Source: Calditrichia bacterium
GTDB lineage: Bacteria; Calditrichota; Calditrichia; RBG-13-44-9; J075
Reading direction: 5' to 3'
Length of the DNA stretch: 64,000 bases
NCBI GenBank assembly: GCA_028284445.1
Contig: JANQRS010000009.1
Span: 59,966-123,965, forward strand
Positions within the stretch are counted from its first letter, which is position 1; each line of letters begins with the position of its first letter. This document shows, one piece after another, positions 17,246 through 26,222 of this stretch. Below the pieces are notes generated by a model, which worked only from the letters and a program-made list of their open reading frames with translations, was not told where the DNA came from and made no database searches. The position numbers and the translations under genes were made by a program.

Positions 17246-18526
17246 ATCACCGCAACTCACTACGCAATCATTGGCGGCGGACCTGCCGGATTGGCCGGGG
17301 CCCGCAACTTACAAAGACTCAACATTCCTTTCGTCGGCTTTGAAGCGCATTCGGATTTTGGTGGATTGTGGGATATCTCCAATCCGCGCAGCACGGTGTA
17401 TGAATCCGCACACCTGATTTCATCCAAGACCACCACTGAATTTAGTGAATATCCGATGAAGGATGAGGTCGCTGACTATCCCAGCCATCGCGAGCTTCGG
17501 GAATATTTCCAGGGGTTTGGCCGTCATTTTGGCCTTGATGAATACTATCGCTTCAATACCGCTGTCACGAAAGTCGAGCGCGAAGGCGGCGAATGGCTGG
17601 TTAGCAGCAGTGATGGGAAAAGTGAGCTTTTCAAAGGCGTCATTATTGCCAACGGTACCTTGTCGGAACCAAACATCCCTGAGTTTAAAGGCAGTTTTAG
17701 CGGCGAAATCTTTCATTCTTCCCGTTATAAATCTGCCGATATTTTCGCCGGTAAGCGCGTGCTGGTGATCGGGGCCGGAAATAGCGGCTGCGATATCGCC
17801 GTCGATGCCATTCATCGCGCAGCCAAAACCTCAATAAGTGTGCGGAGAGGATATCACTTCGTGCCGAAATACGTGTTTGGCCGCCCGGCTGATACGATGG
17901 GTGGACTCATCAAGTTGCCTCGACCACTGAAGCAAAAAATCGATGGCTTTCTGCTAAAATTCTTTACCGGCGATCCGGAAAAACTCGGGTTCCCGAAGCC
18001 GGATCATGCGCTCTATGAGTCTCACCCAATTGTCAACACCCTGGTTTTGTACCATCTTGGCCATGGCGACATCGACGTAAAAGCAGACATTGAGCGTTTC
18101 GACGGCCATACGGTTCATTTCAAGGACGGCAGCAGCGAGGAATATGACCTCGTGGTGCTGGCGACCGGCTATAAATTGCACTATCCCTTCATCGACAAGG
18201 TGCATCTTTGCTGGGAAGGGCCTTCTCCGAAATTGTATCTCAACTGCTTTCATCCTGACTATGACAATCTTTTTGTGCTGGGCCTGATCGAAGCCGCGGG
18301 GCTTGGCTGGCAAGGCCGCTACGAACTTGCCGAGCTAATCGCTCGCTATATCAAGGGAATTGAAAACGGCACTGCCGAAGCAAAAGCATTCAAGAAGCTC
18401 AAAGCTGGTCCCTTACCCGACTTGTCCGGCGGTTATAAATATCTGAAGCTGGATCGCATGTCTTACTATGTTCACAAAGATACCTATCGCAATATGGTAC
18501 GCAAACTGGCAAAGCGGCTCGGCTGA
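17246..18526 (+). CDS. Flavin-containing monooxygenase, start codon apparently ATC
   Basis: A class B flavin monooxygenase of about 426 residues. It has an FAD motif IIGGGPAGLAGAR, an NADP motif VIGAGNSGCDIAVD and the FMO signature FSGEIFHSSRY between them. The FAD motif lies upstream of the first usable start (TTG 17291), so the true start must be earlier. The frame is open back to a TGA at 17201 but holds no ATG, GTG or TTG. GGAGGA (17234-17239) lies 6 bases before ATC at 17246, giving ITATHYAIIGGG, which is the expected N-terminus with ATC in place of ATG. Either a rare initiator or a base error. It overlaps the next gene by one base. Confidence 0.8.
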   Translation: MTATHYAIIGGGPAGLAGARNLQRLNIPFVGFEAHSDFGGLWDISNPRSTVYESAHLISSKTTTEFSEYPMKDEVADYPSHRELREYFQGFGRHFGLDEYYRFNTAVTKVEREGGEWLVSSSDGKSELFKGVIIANGTLSEPNIPEFKGSFSGEIFHSSRYKSADIFAGKRVLVIGAGNSGCDIAVDAIHRAAKTSISVRRGYHFVPKYVFGRPADTMGGLIKLPRPLKQKIDGFLLKFFTGDPEKLGFPKPDHALYESHPIVNTLVLYHLGHGDIDVKADIERFDGHTVHFKDGSSEEYDLVVLATGYKLHYPFIDKVHLCWEGPSPKLYLNCFHPDYDNLFVLGLIEAAGLGWQGRYELAELIARYIKGIENGTAEAKAFKKLKAGPLPDLSGGYKYLKLDRMSYYVHKDTYRNMVRKLAKRLG

Positions 18527-19446
18527 TGACAGAGATTGATCTGATTCAACTAAATTTTAGCCCGACCAGCCTGCTGGTGCTGAACGTGATTCTTGGGATC
18601 GTCATGTTCGGTGTGGCGCTTGATATGAAAATCGACGATTTCCGGCGCTTATTCGATTTGCCGCGTTCTGCCCTGGTTGGACTCACATCGCAATTCCTGA
18701 TCCTGCCGGCCATCACCTTTTTGCTGGTAACAATTGTTCGACCTCATCCCAGTATCGCCCTGGGCATGATGCTGGTGGCAGCCTGCCCCGGCGGTAACAT
18801 CTCCAATTTCTTTACTTACATGGCTCGCGGAAATGCTGCGCTTTCAGTTAGCCTCTCCGCAATCTCGACCGCTTTTGCGGTGTTCATGACGCCACTGAAC
18901 TTCGCTTTTTGGGGATCACGCTATGAGCCAACCCGTGTCTTGCTGCAATCGGTGTCGATTCATCCCCTGGACATGCTAACTACCATCTTTTTGCTGCTAG
19001 GGTTACCGATGGCCCTGGGGTTATGGGTATCTCATCGCTTTCCAACTGTTGCTGAGCGATTTAAGAAGCCGATGAAATACTTTTCTATGGCCTTTTTCCT
19101 GGTATTTGTTTTGGGAGCCCTTGCCGCCAATTTTGACTATTTCCTGGAATTTGTCGGGATAGTGGCGCTGGTGGTGTTTCTACACAATGCGCTCGCTATT
19201 TTGATTGGCTATACCGGTGCGCTAGGAGCCCGGCTTCCGGAGGCGGATCGACGTGCAGTGGCAATTGAAGTTGGGATTCAAAATTCCGGACTGGGACTAA
19301 TTCTGATTTTCGATTTTTTTTCGGGGCTGGGCGGTATGGCAATTGTGACTGCCTGGTGGGGCATCTGGCATATCATCAGTGGTATGACGCTGGCCTGGTT
19401 CTGGTCAAGAAAAGCGCCGGCGGTGGTTGATGCCGTATCTGCCTGA
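18526..19446 (+). CDS. Bile acid:sodium symporter (BASS) family transporter
   Basis: A 306-residue inner-membrane protein with about nine to ten TM helices. The BASS hallmarks are the VALDMKIDDF segment after helix 1 and the ACPGGNISNFFTYMARGN sodium-site loop, with a second IEVGIQNSGLG crossover loop near residue 250. Substrate in bacteria is often an organic anion and cannot be told here. Its ATG overlaps the TGA of the monooxygenase gene, so the pair is translationally coupled and may act on the same compound. An imperfect palindrome at 19443-19467 lies between it and the convergent gene. Confidence 0.88.
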   Translation: MTEIDLIQLNFSPTSLLVLNVILGIVMFGVALDMKIDDFRRLFDLPRSALVGLTSQFLILPAITFLLVTIVRPHPSIALGMMLVAACPGGNISNFFTYMARGNAALSVSLSAISTAFAVFMTPLNFAFWGSRYEPTRVLLQSVSIHPLDMLTTIFLLLGLPMALGLWVSHRFPTVAERFKKPMKYFSMAFFLVFVLGALAANFDYFLEFVGIVALVVFLHNALAILIGYTGALGARLPEADRRAVAIEVGIQNSGLGLILIFDFFSGLGGMAIVTAWWGIWHIISGMTLAWFWSRKAPAVVDAVSA

Positions 19447-19485
19447 TGCCGCCGAAGGCGACATCAGACAATACAGCGTCCAATT

Positions 19486-20466
19486 CTATAATTCGCGGAT
19501 TCTAACGGTTCCGCTGGAAGTGCGCAAATAGAGCTTCGGGCCGCCGCCGTTGATTTCTCCTCTCATTCGGGTCTTGCGTAACTCTCCCGCTAAAGAGACT
19601 TTAAAATCGCTGGTAACACGGCCGCCGTTTGCCTTGGCATCCAAATCTACTGCAATATCTTTTGCCAGGTATACCGACACGTTCCCGCCGGAGGTTTCAA
19701 GACGACATTCGCCTTTTGGCTGCTGTGAAATATGTGCGGTGACGGAACCGCCGGAGGTTGATGCATCAATATCACCCATGACTTCATCGACTGAAATGCT
19801 GCCACCGGAGGTGCTGGCAACCACATTGCCTTTGCTGCGATCGATACTGATCGATCCGCCGGAGGTGCTGGCATCCACATCCCCATCTACTTCACCAATC
19901 TTAATGCTGCCGCCGGAAGTACTAACATCCGCTTTGCCTTTGCAGCCATCCAGCACAATGCTACCACCAGAGGTGCGGCCACGTACCGGACCAGTGATAT
20001 TACCAAATGCCAAACTGCCGCCGGACGTGCGAGCGCGTACTTCCCCGACCAAATCACCCACTTCAATACCGCCGCCGGAGGTTTCCAGGTCAACGTCAAA
20101 TTTTGTAGGGACTTTAATCATAAAGCGGACTTTTGGGCTGCGATTCCAATTACGATAACGGGTCTTGTATTCACCGCGTACTTCAACATCGTTGCCATTT
20201 TGCTCGAACTCCACTTCAAAGCGAGGCTCGTCATCTTCATCATCATCCCAGCCACCACGCTTACGTACCAGGATTTCAACTTTATCGTTGTCGCCGGTTT
20301 CAATTTCAATAGATCCCAGGTCGCTTACCACGGTCAGCGTACCGCCTTCCTTTACCTGGAATGTTCGTTCAATATCTTCCGCCAAGGCTGTTAATGATAG
20401 CAGACAAATCATTAATAGACTTAGCCATCCGAACGATGTGCCTAAATTGTGTTGTGCTTTTTCCAT
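19486..20466 (-). CDS. Exported DUF4097 beta-strand repeat protein
   Basis: A 326-residue protein with a signal peptide (LLMICLLSLTALA). From about residue 100 it has eight short repeats built on TSGGSI/V (TSGGGIEV, TSGGSLAF, TSGGSIVL and so on), spaced about 18 residues, which predict a beta-helix of the DUF4097 type. The acidic lead-in DDDEDDEP lies near residue 78. Last gene of the sigma/anti-sigma operon; GGAG precedes the ATG. Role probably at the cell envelope; not known. Confidence 0.82.
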   Translation of the reverse strand: MEKAQHNLGTSFGWLSLLMICLLSLTALAEDIERTFQVKEGGTLTVVSDLGSIEIETGDNDKVEILVRKRGGWDDDEDDEPRFEVEFEQNGNDVEVRGEYKTRYRNWNRSPKVRFMIKVPTKFDVDLETSGGGIEVGDLVGEVRARTSGGSLAFGNITGPVRGRTSGGSIVLDGCKGKADVSTSGGSIKIGEVDGDVDASTSGGSISIDRSKGNVVASTSGGSISVDEVMGDIDASTSGGSVTAHISQQPKGECRLETSGGNVSVYLAKDIAVDLDAKANGGRVTSDFKVSLAGELRKTRMRGEINGGGPKLYLRTSSGTVRIREL

Positions 20467-20519
20467 ATCGGTCTCCTTCAGAATTTGAAATGTTTTCAGA
20501 TGATAGAATCTCTTCCGTA

Positions 20520-21761
20520 CTACCTCGTTTTCTCCAGAAAAATATCTCCATTGGTTGTTTCCAACTGAATATCGGTGCCGCCGCCGTTAATTTCACCTTC
20601 CATACGGATTGTGCCGCGTCCCTCTCCCTTGCCTGTTGTGGTCAAGGGGAAATCGCTGAAGATCTTGTTGCGCGGGTTATAGCGCCGATCATGCTGACGA
20701 ATTTCTGCTTGAATGGTGGCCGGCATTTTGGCAGGCAGGCTCAGGTGAATATCACCGTAGCTGGTTTGCAAATCTATTGACTTGGCTTTCTCAAAGTCCT
20801 TGCCGACAAAGTCAACCTGGATCTCACCGGCATGCGATACTGCGCGTACGCTTGCAAAGACACCTTCAAGGTCGATATCACCACCGTGAGTTTGCACGCT
20901 GATATCACCCATTACTTTTTCACATTCGATATCACCACCATTGGTTCTGGCATCCACTTCGCCGTTAATATCTTCCATGACAATATCACCGCCGGCTGTG
21001 CTTACCCGGACATCACTCTTACAAATCAGCACATCGATATCGCCACCAGCGGTATTGGCATCAATTTTTCCACCAATATTGTTGAGGTTGATCTCGCCAC
21101 CGGCAGTATTGACAACAACGTCTTTCGTCGCTCCGGTGATATCGATATCGCCACCGGCAGTGTTGGCTGCAACCTCACCTTCAATATCGGTGATCTTCAA
21201 ATCGCCGCCAGCGGTATTGAGTTCGATATCTCCCTTGGCGCGAGACACTTCAAGTTCCCCACCAGCCGAGTTCAAACGAACATAACCTTCGGTATCATTG
21301 ACAATGATGTCGCCCTGCTGGCTTTCAATTATGATCTCGCCCTTAAGCTTGTCAACCCGGATATCTCCCTTGTTGATAAACAGGTCGATATCGAATGTTG
21401 ACGGCAGCGTAATTTCGAAGTCGCGCTGCACAGATCCGCGCCAACCCTGGTTTTCGATAACGATACGCGAACTCGTCACAACGTATTCACTACGAATACG
21501 CTCCATCACTTTCTCGGCTTCCTGCCGGGTGTAAACATCGAGGCGCACAAATTCCTGGATCTTGACCTGATCCTTATTCCAGGTGCGAATTTCAACATCG
21601 CCATGGGCCCGATCGATGACCAGTTTGCCGCCGGACTTCATATCGAAGTTCTCCGTCATCTCGACCCGATAGTGGCCATCCTCTTCGTAGATATCCTGTG
21701 CCTGCAGAACCGCCGCAGAGAATATCAGGCTCACGATCAGGTATACTAGTGTGTTTTTCAT
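20520..21761 (-). CDS. Exported DUF4097 beta-strand repeat protein
   Basis: A 413-residue paralogue of the following gene. It has a signal peptide (VSLIFSAAVLQAQ) and at least eight repeats on the word TAGGDI (SAGGELEV, NTAGGDLKI, NTAGGDIDI, STAGGDIVM, THGGDIDL), again predicting a beta-helix. The last 70 residues repeat the ending EINGGGTDIQLETTNGDI, shared in form with its paralogue (EINGGGPKLYLRTSSGTV). Its ATG overlaps the stop of the anti-sigma gene by four bases, which ties it to that regulator. Confidence 0.85.
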   Translation of the reverse strand: MKNTLVYLIVSLIFSAAVLQAQDIYEEDGHYRVEMTENFDMKSGGKLVIDRAHGDVEIRTWNKDQVKIQEFVRLDVYTRQEAEKVMERIRSEYVVTSSRIVIENQGWRGSVQRDFEITLPSTFDIDLFINKGDIRVDKLKGEIIIESQQGDIIVNDTEGYVRLNSAGGELEVSRAKGDIELNTAGGDLKITDIEGEVAANTAGGDIDITGATKDVVVNTAGGEINLNNIGGKIDANTAGGDIDVLICKSDVRVSTAGGDIVMEDINGEVDARTNGGDIECEKVMGDISVQTHGGDIDLEGVFASVRAVSHAGEIQVDFVGKDFEKAKSIDLQTSYGDIHLSLPAKMPATIQAEIRQHDRRYNPRNKIFSDFPLTTTGKGEGRGTIRMEGEINGGGTDIQLETTNGDIFLEKTR

Positions 21762-22807
21762 CTTGACTCCCGTCTATTAGAACGCTCAGAACGCCTGGAA
21801 CGCTGGTTCTCCTCGCCAGTAGATCCCGGTATCGGCTTTTTCGCCAGTTCAGACACAACTCGCTCGGCCGATATTCTCAGGGATTCGCTGGTATCTTTCT
21901 TTGCCACTTTCTTGTAAATATGGATATCTGACGCATCGGCTTCGCTATTCATCAATGCTGCCAGGGCTTCGCGACGGATAACCGGATCCGGGTCACGAAG
22001 TAGAATATTGGTCAGCAAGGACTTCACCAATTCGTTGGGTAAGAGCTCGCCCATGAGTCGCAGGACCTTGATTCTGACTCCGGTATTTTCTTCTCTACCC
22101 AGAAGCACGATCAGTGCATCAACAATTTCCGAAGCAATGCCTTGCTCGCTGTCCGCCATATGGGCAACTGTTTTGACCGCATGCAGGCGAACGCCTGGAT
22201 TGTCTTCTTCAAGAATTGCTTGCTGTAAAAGCCGGGTGATGTTTGGATTCTCAAGATTGTCCTGGACAAATACATCGTTGACTGTGGTGTAATGGACCTC
22301 CACTTTACCTGTTTCCGGATCAAATCCGATTTTTTTCACGCCCGCCATCGAAGGATCAATAGCGCCATTCTCCGTACGAATCTGATTCGATGCGGTCATC
22401 AGATCATTCAGGGAAAAAGTTGGGGGAGGAATGGTTACCGGCGCATCATTGTTGCGGTTACCAACCATAAATCCCAGCACAAACAAGGCCGCAGCAAGCG
22501 CTATTCTTAGCGCAGGCGCCGGATACAAGAAGTCCAACAGACCGTCCATCGATTGTTTCCGGCTGCCATTGTTTTGCCGGCGAATATTGCGGGAAACCGC
22601 CTGGCGTAGCGCATGAACCATTTCCGGGTCTGTTTGCGGCGCATTGTCCCGTGGTATGGTCATATCCAAAGAGCGTAGTGATGCCAAATTTGCACGGCAG
22701 CCTTCACATTCGGCAATATGGGTTTCCAGCCGAGTACGTTCTTCATCATTTAACTCATCGTAATGATAAAGAATCAGTTGCTCCTGAAATGCTTTGCACG
22801 CTTGCAT
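21758..22807 (-). CDS. Anti-sigma factor: zinc finger, TM helix and HEAT repeats
   Basis: A 349-residue membrane protein. The N-terminal zf-HC2 anti-sigma domain shows Cys4 and His30-x3-Cys34-x2-Cys37 (HIAECEGC). A TM helix lies at about 98-116 (ALRIALAAALFVLGFMVGN). The exported or distal part has HEAT-type helical repeats at about 175-330 (EDNPGVRLHAVKTVAHM, ENTGVRIKVLRLMGELL, RDPDPVIRREALAALM). It sits directly after the ECF sigma gene, so it should hold that sigma factor inactive. HEAT repeats as the sensor part are unusual. It overlaps the next gene by four bases. Confidence 0.85.
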   Translation of the reverse strand: MQACKAFQEQLILYHYDELNDEERTRLETHIAECEGCRANLASLRSLDMTIPRDNAPQTDPEMVHALRQAVSRNIRRQNNGSRKQSMDGLLDFLYPAPALRIALAAALFVLGFMVGNRNNDAPVTIPPPTFSLNDLMTASNQIRTENGAIDPSMAGVKKIGFDPETGKVEVHYTTVNDVFVQDNLENPNITRLLQQAILEEDNPGVRLHAVKTVAHMADSEQGIASEIVDALIVLLGREENTGVRIKVLRLMGELLPNELVKSLLTNILLRDPDPVIRREALAALMNSEADASDIHIYKKVAKKDTSESLRISAERVVSELAKKPIPGSTGEENQRSRRSERSNRRESR

Positions 22808-22843
22808 TTTTACCCTTTCGTCTCAGGTTTCATTGAGGAGGCG

Positions 22844-23425
22844 CTATTGTGTTGCAACTCGCGACTCCTGCAAAACCTTCTGTAACTTTTGAGTGGCGCG
22901 GAATAAATGATTTTTTACAGTTCCGTCTGCACAATTCATCATCTCTGATATTTCCCGGATCTTCAAACCATGAATATGTTTTAAGACAAAGACCGTTCTT
23001 TGCTGTTCCGGCAGCTTGTTCATACTACGATTAATTTGCTGCATCAGTTCTTTATTCATTAGTTTGCTCTCGCTTGATTTCTGCACCAGGTTTTGATGCT
23101 CACCTTCCCAGCCGACTTGTTGATCCTTCCGTCCCTCGATTGAAAAAAACTGTCTCACGCGTTGGCGTTTCCGCCAGTTGATGGATAAGTTGATGGCGAT
23201 GCGTCCCAGCCAGGTACTCAATTCGCTTTCAAAACGAAATGAAGACAACTTTTTATGGGCCCGGATAAATGTTTCCTGATAGACATCGTAGGCATCGTGT
23301 AGATTCCCTACAATACTCTGTATCATCTGAAGCACTTGTTGGTCATGCAATGCGACCAATCGATCAAATGCCTCATTATCCCCCAATTGGGCCTTTTTGA
23401 TCAGTTCTCGCTCTTCGCCACTCAT
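22844..23425 (-). CDS. RNA polymerase sigma factor, ECF subfamily
   Basis: A 193-residue sigma factor with region 2 (about 20-90: DNEAFDRLVALHDQQV, DAYDVYQETFIRAHKKL, SELSTWLGRIAINL) and region 4 (about 130-185: LPEQQRTVFVLKHIHGLKIREISEMM, DGTVKNHLFRATQKL). The start at 23425 is chosen over a longer frame because GGGAT lies upstream and region 2 begins normally. First gene of the operon with its anti-sigma factor and two DUF4097 genes, and likely autoregulated. Confidence 0.93.
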   Translation of the reverse strand: MSGEERELIKKAQLGDNEAFDRLVALHDQQVLQMIQSIVGNLHDAYDVYQETFIRAHKKLSSFRFESELSTWLGRIAINLSINWRKRQRVRQFFSIEGRKDQQVGWEGEHQNLVQKSSESKLMNKELMQQINRSMNKLPEQQRTVFVLKHIHGLKIREISEMMNCADGTVKNHLFRATQKLQKVLQESRVATQ

Positions 23426-23553
23426 ACAAATCCCATCGTTTGCATATACTAGACAGCGGTACCCGGCAAAATGTTGGCATGAATAAATAAAATTTTGAAA
23501 TCTTCTCAAGATATGATAAATGAAGGTGGTTACAAAATTGCCCGGATACTGCT

Positions 23554-24369
23554 ATGGAGACTGCGAAAAACTGTCGGAATTGCGGCGCGGAACGATTTGG
23601 GGACTATTGCCAGGTTTGCGGGCAGAAGTATGACGAAGATCGCGATTACTCGCTTAAAGCCCTGGCCGGCGAAGGCATTTCAGAGTTCACCTCCCTCGAT
23701 TCGCGCGTTTGGAATACCCTGAAACTGCTGCTGACGAAACCTGGTTTGCTGACGCTCGAGTATTGGCAAGGGAAAAGAGTGAAGTACGTAAAGCCTTTGC
23801 GACTCTATTTGATAATTGCTACCGCCTACTTCTTCATCGGCAGCTCAACCTTTGTCGATTTGGAGACAATTTTTGGTGTGCTTGCACAAGATGGTGGCCA
23901 AAGTGGGGCGAATATCGACCGCGTACTTACTCAGATTGGAGAGACAAGAGGCTTGACCTCGGAGCAGGTTGTTGAAAAGACAAACAGCATATTCCAGACG
24001 ATTTTCAAGCTTATCAATCCTGCTTTTGCCTTGATATTTGCTTTTATCATGAAGTTGTTCTTCCGCAAGAACAAAGAATACTATTTTGAACATCTGATTT
24101 TTGCACTGCATTACTTTGCATTTGAGCAGCTTTTTGCAATGGTGTGGGGAACAACCTTGCTTTTGTTCAAGGACGTGCTGCTTCTCAGCACGGTATCCGT
24201 CATCGTGGGCATCATTTATCTACAGCTGTCCGGGAAACGAGCCTATCAGATTCGCGGGAAACGCGCTACCTTGAAGCTGCTCATTGCCTGGAGTATAAAC
24301 TACGGTATTCGTTTGCTGAGCGTGGCCATTTCGATGGTTATTGCATTTCTGATTGTGGCACGTGGCTAA
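23554..24369 (+). CDS. DUF3667 membrane protein with N-terminal zinc ribbon
   Basis: A 271-residue protein. A zinc ribbon with Cys7/Cys10 and Cys19/Cys22 (CRNCGAERFGDYCQVCG) is followed by the DUF3667 stretch WNTLKLLLTKPGLLTLEYWQGKRVKYV, then about five TM helices. Common in Bacteroidetes-like genomes; function unknown. Divergent from the sigma operon with 128 bases between starts. Its end overlaps the convergent SGNH gene by four bases. Confidence 0.82.
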   Translation: METAKNCRNCGAERFGDYCQVCGQKYDEDRDYSLKALAGEGISEFTSLDSRVWNTLKLLLTKPGLLTLEYWQGKRVKYVKPLRLYLIIATAYFFIGSSTFVDLETIFGVLAQDGGQSGANIDRVLTQIGETRGLTSEQVVEKTNSIFQTIFKLINPAFALIFAFIMKLFFRKNKEYYFEHLIFALHYFAFEQLFAMVWGTTLLLFKDVLLLSTVSVIVGIIYLQLSGKRAYQIRGKRATLKLLIAWSINYGIRLLSVAISMVIAFLIVARG

Positions 24370-25325
24370 AAGGCCAGACTGTCAGCCTTCAATGCCCGGC
24401 CAAACTTCTCATATATTTTCTCGGCTGCAAAAGCGTGACCATCCGGGGTCCAGTGCGAGCCAAATCCCGGATACTGATGGCGATTGCGAAGCCCAACGCC
24501 GGGAATGCCCAGATTCTCACAAAATGCCATTAACGCTTCGTCATTCTTCTGAAAACCAACAATAAATTGGGCGCCTCTCCGCGAAACATATTCTTGCATG
24601 GCTCGCACAATCAATTCCGTTGGGTCTTCAACAGTGATCTTATGGCGAAATTTCGCGTCATAGGCCAGGGCAAGGCCACGCACCAGATAGCTTCGAAACA
24701 ACCCTGGATATTCCATAGCATAATGACGAATGGATCGAGGCACCGGCGTACCAATCAATTCCATGGCATTTGCGCTGTGCATCAGAAACACCGGCTTATA
24801 ATAGGCGCCGTAGCGAAAATTGCTGCTATTGTCGCCACGGTCATTATATGACTGCAGCAGAAAGACCACGTCGGGCTGATATTCATCAAAAATATCCTGT
24901 AGCAGCAAAAAGGTCTGATCCAGACCATAGCCGCTTACTCCGAAGTTGAGCACATCCCATTGCGGCAGTTGTGCTTGTAGCAGATCGGTGAAACGCTCAC
25001 GCTGTTCCACATCATATCCCCACACAAAGGAGTCGCCGATAAAGGCAATTCTGGGCTTGGTTTTTGCGCCATGTTCACGATCGCGAAAGCCACGGCTATT
25101 GTGGACGATGGAAAAAGCACGATTGGTCCCGTGGAATTGGAGGGCAATGTCCGCTATCGGTTTCCACCCCAGCCGGGGATCATATTGGTAGGCCAAAGTA
25201 CGCTCATCCCCACCAATTTTGAAGCGGTCGAAGAAGAAGATGCGGTTGGTAATTTCAATTAATCCACCCGCAAAAATTAATGTACAAACAATCCACAGAA
25301 TGATCATTCTGAGCTTGCGAAACAT
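24366..25325 (-). CDS. SGNH/GDSL hydrolase-like protein with N-terminal TM anchor
   Basis: A 319-residue protein with a TM helix at about 7-24 and a periplasmic SGNH hydrolase fold. It shows RIAFIGDSFVWGYD (nucleophile Ser99), GVSGYGLDQ for the glycine block, QSYNDRGDN for the Asn block and HWTPDGH for the catalytic His. It resembles the stand-alone SGNH proteins near envelope-polysaccharide or acyl-transfer genes. Start 25325 chosen for AGGGA upstream and the TM helix directly after. Confidence 0.8.
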   Translation of the reverse strand: MFRKLRMIILWIVCTLIFAGGLIEITNRIFFFDRFKIGGDERTLAYQYDPRLGWKPIADIALQFHGTNRAFSIVHNSRGFRDREHGAKTKPRIAFIGDSFVWGYDVEQRERFTDLLQAQLPQWDVLNFGVSGYGLDQTFLLLQDIFDEYQPDVVFLLQSYNDRGDNSSNFRYGAYYKPVFLMHSANAMELIGTPVPRSIRHYAMEYPGLFRSYLVRGLALAYDAKFRHKITVEDPTELIVRAMQEYVSRRGAQFIVGFQKNDEALMAFCENLGIPGVGLRNRHQYPGFGSHWTPDGHAFAAEKIYEKFGRALKADSLAF

Positions 25326-25499
25326 AATAGTGTCCCTGATTATCAAGACTTCTATTGGCGGTGATTTCGCACTGCTGGACATGGGTCGAAATGAACCATG
25401 CTCATGGCAATCTTAGGGAAAACTGCCCGGTCTGATGTGATTTTGGTTGGATTTTCGGGAATGATTTTGGAATTGGAATTCGGGAGTAGGCAGGTCAGC

Positions 25500-26222
25500 C
25501 TAAAGCGCCGGCTCGCCGGTGGCCTTGAATGTTGCGGCCGTCGAGATGGCATCATCAATATGTTCGCATAGTTCCCGAAGCGCCACCGCTTGTTTGTCCT
25601 TGTGCGCGAGTATGGCTGCCAGTTGCTTCTTCAAGTCACTGAGATATGCGTGCAACAACGGTTCCTTCTGCTTGAATAACAACGGGGCGAAATGATCGGT
25701 CGAAGGATCGAATGACGACGGCTTGCCCTTTTCTGCGGCAAAAGCAAGGCTGAAGCGCTGATGTTCGTAGGCGAGCAACTCTTCGACGACTTGCCAGCCA
25801 TTCGCGAATAGCCAGGGACGGATGCGAGCAGTACAATCGATTGGGCAAAACACCAGTCGCTGTATGGTTGCAACCTGCTGCGGCGCATTATCAAGCATGC
25901 GCACAATATTGCCCTCGCTTAAACCACTGAAGACAGCCACTTCCACCTCGCCGGGATGTAGAGCGGTCACACCATCACCGCGACGCAGGTCTATGCGCTG
26001 TCGGGCGTCGTGTATCAATTGCCAGCGCGTATCCCAAAAGCGATCTGCGGCTGCCGCCTGCCGTTCCACGCCAATGATGCGAACATCGGCGTTGCGGACT
26101 GCCAGGCGCTTGATAATTTTGCCATGATCATATCCGATGTCAGCGACAGCGCGGCTGTCTTCTGGAATCAGATTCATGACAGCGGCCAGCCGTTTTGGTA
26201 ATTTACTGAGAGCGTCTGGCAT
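25500..26222 (-). CDS. TrmK-family SAM-dependent methyltransferase (tRNA adenine-22 type)
   Basis: A 240-residue cytosolic protein of the COG2384/TrmK family: AVADIGYDHGKIIKRL (motif I), VERQAAAADRFW, GDGVTALHPGEVEVAVFSGLSEGNIVRML (the usual IAGMGG is VFSGLS here) and KEPLLHAYLSDLKKQL at the end. Known members methylate N1 of A22 in tRNA. The GMGG-to-SGLS change is notable and might alter specificity. It starts at ATG 26222, inside the last 20 bases of the upstream App1-like gene. Confidence 0.75.
   Translation of the reverse strand: MPDALSKLPKRLAAVMNLIPEDSRAVADIGYDHGKIIKRLAVRNADVRIIGVERQAAAADRFWDTRWQLIHDARQRIDLRRGDGVTALHPGEVEVAVFSGLSEGNIVRMLDNAPQQVATIQRLVFCPIDCTARIRPWLFANGWQVVEELLAYEHQRFSLAFAAEKGKPSSFDPSTDHFAPLLFKQKEPLLHAYLSDLKKQLAAILAHKDKQAVALRELCEHIDDAISTAATFKATGEPAL

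Noticed and set aside
19550..20158. 202-codon open frame on the plus strand within the other DUF4097 gene
   Set aside because: Pro/Ser-rich complement of TSGGSI repeats; a repeat artefact.
20832..21401. 189-codon open frame on the plus strand within a DUF4097 gene
   Set aside because: It is the complement of regular TAGGDI repeats, which makes long antisense frames; not a gene.
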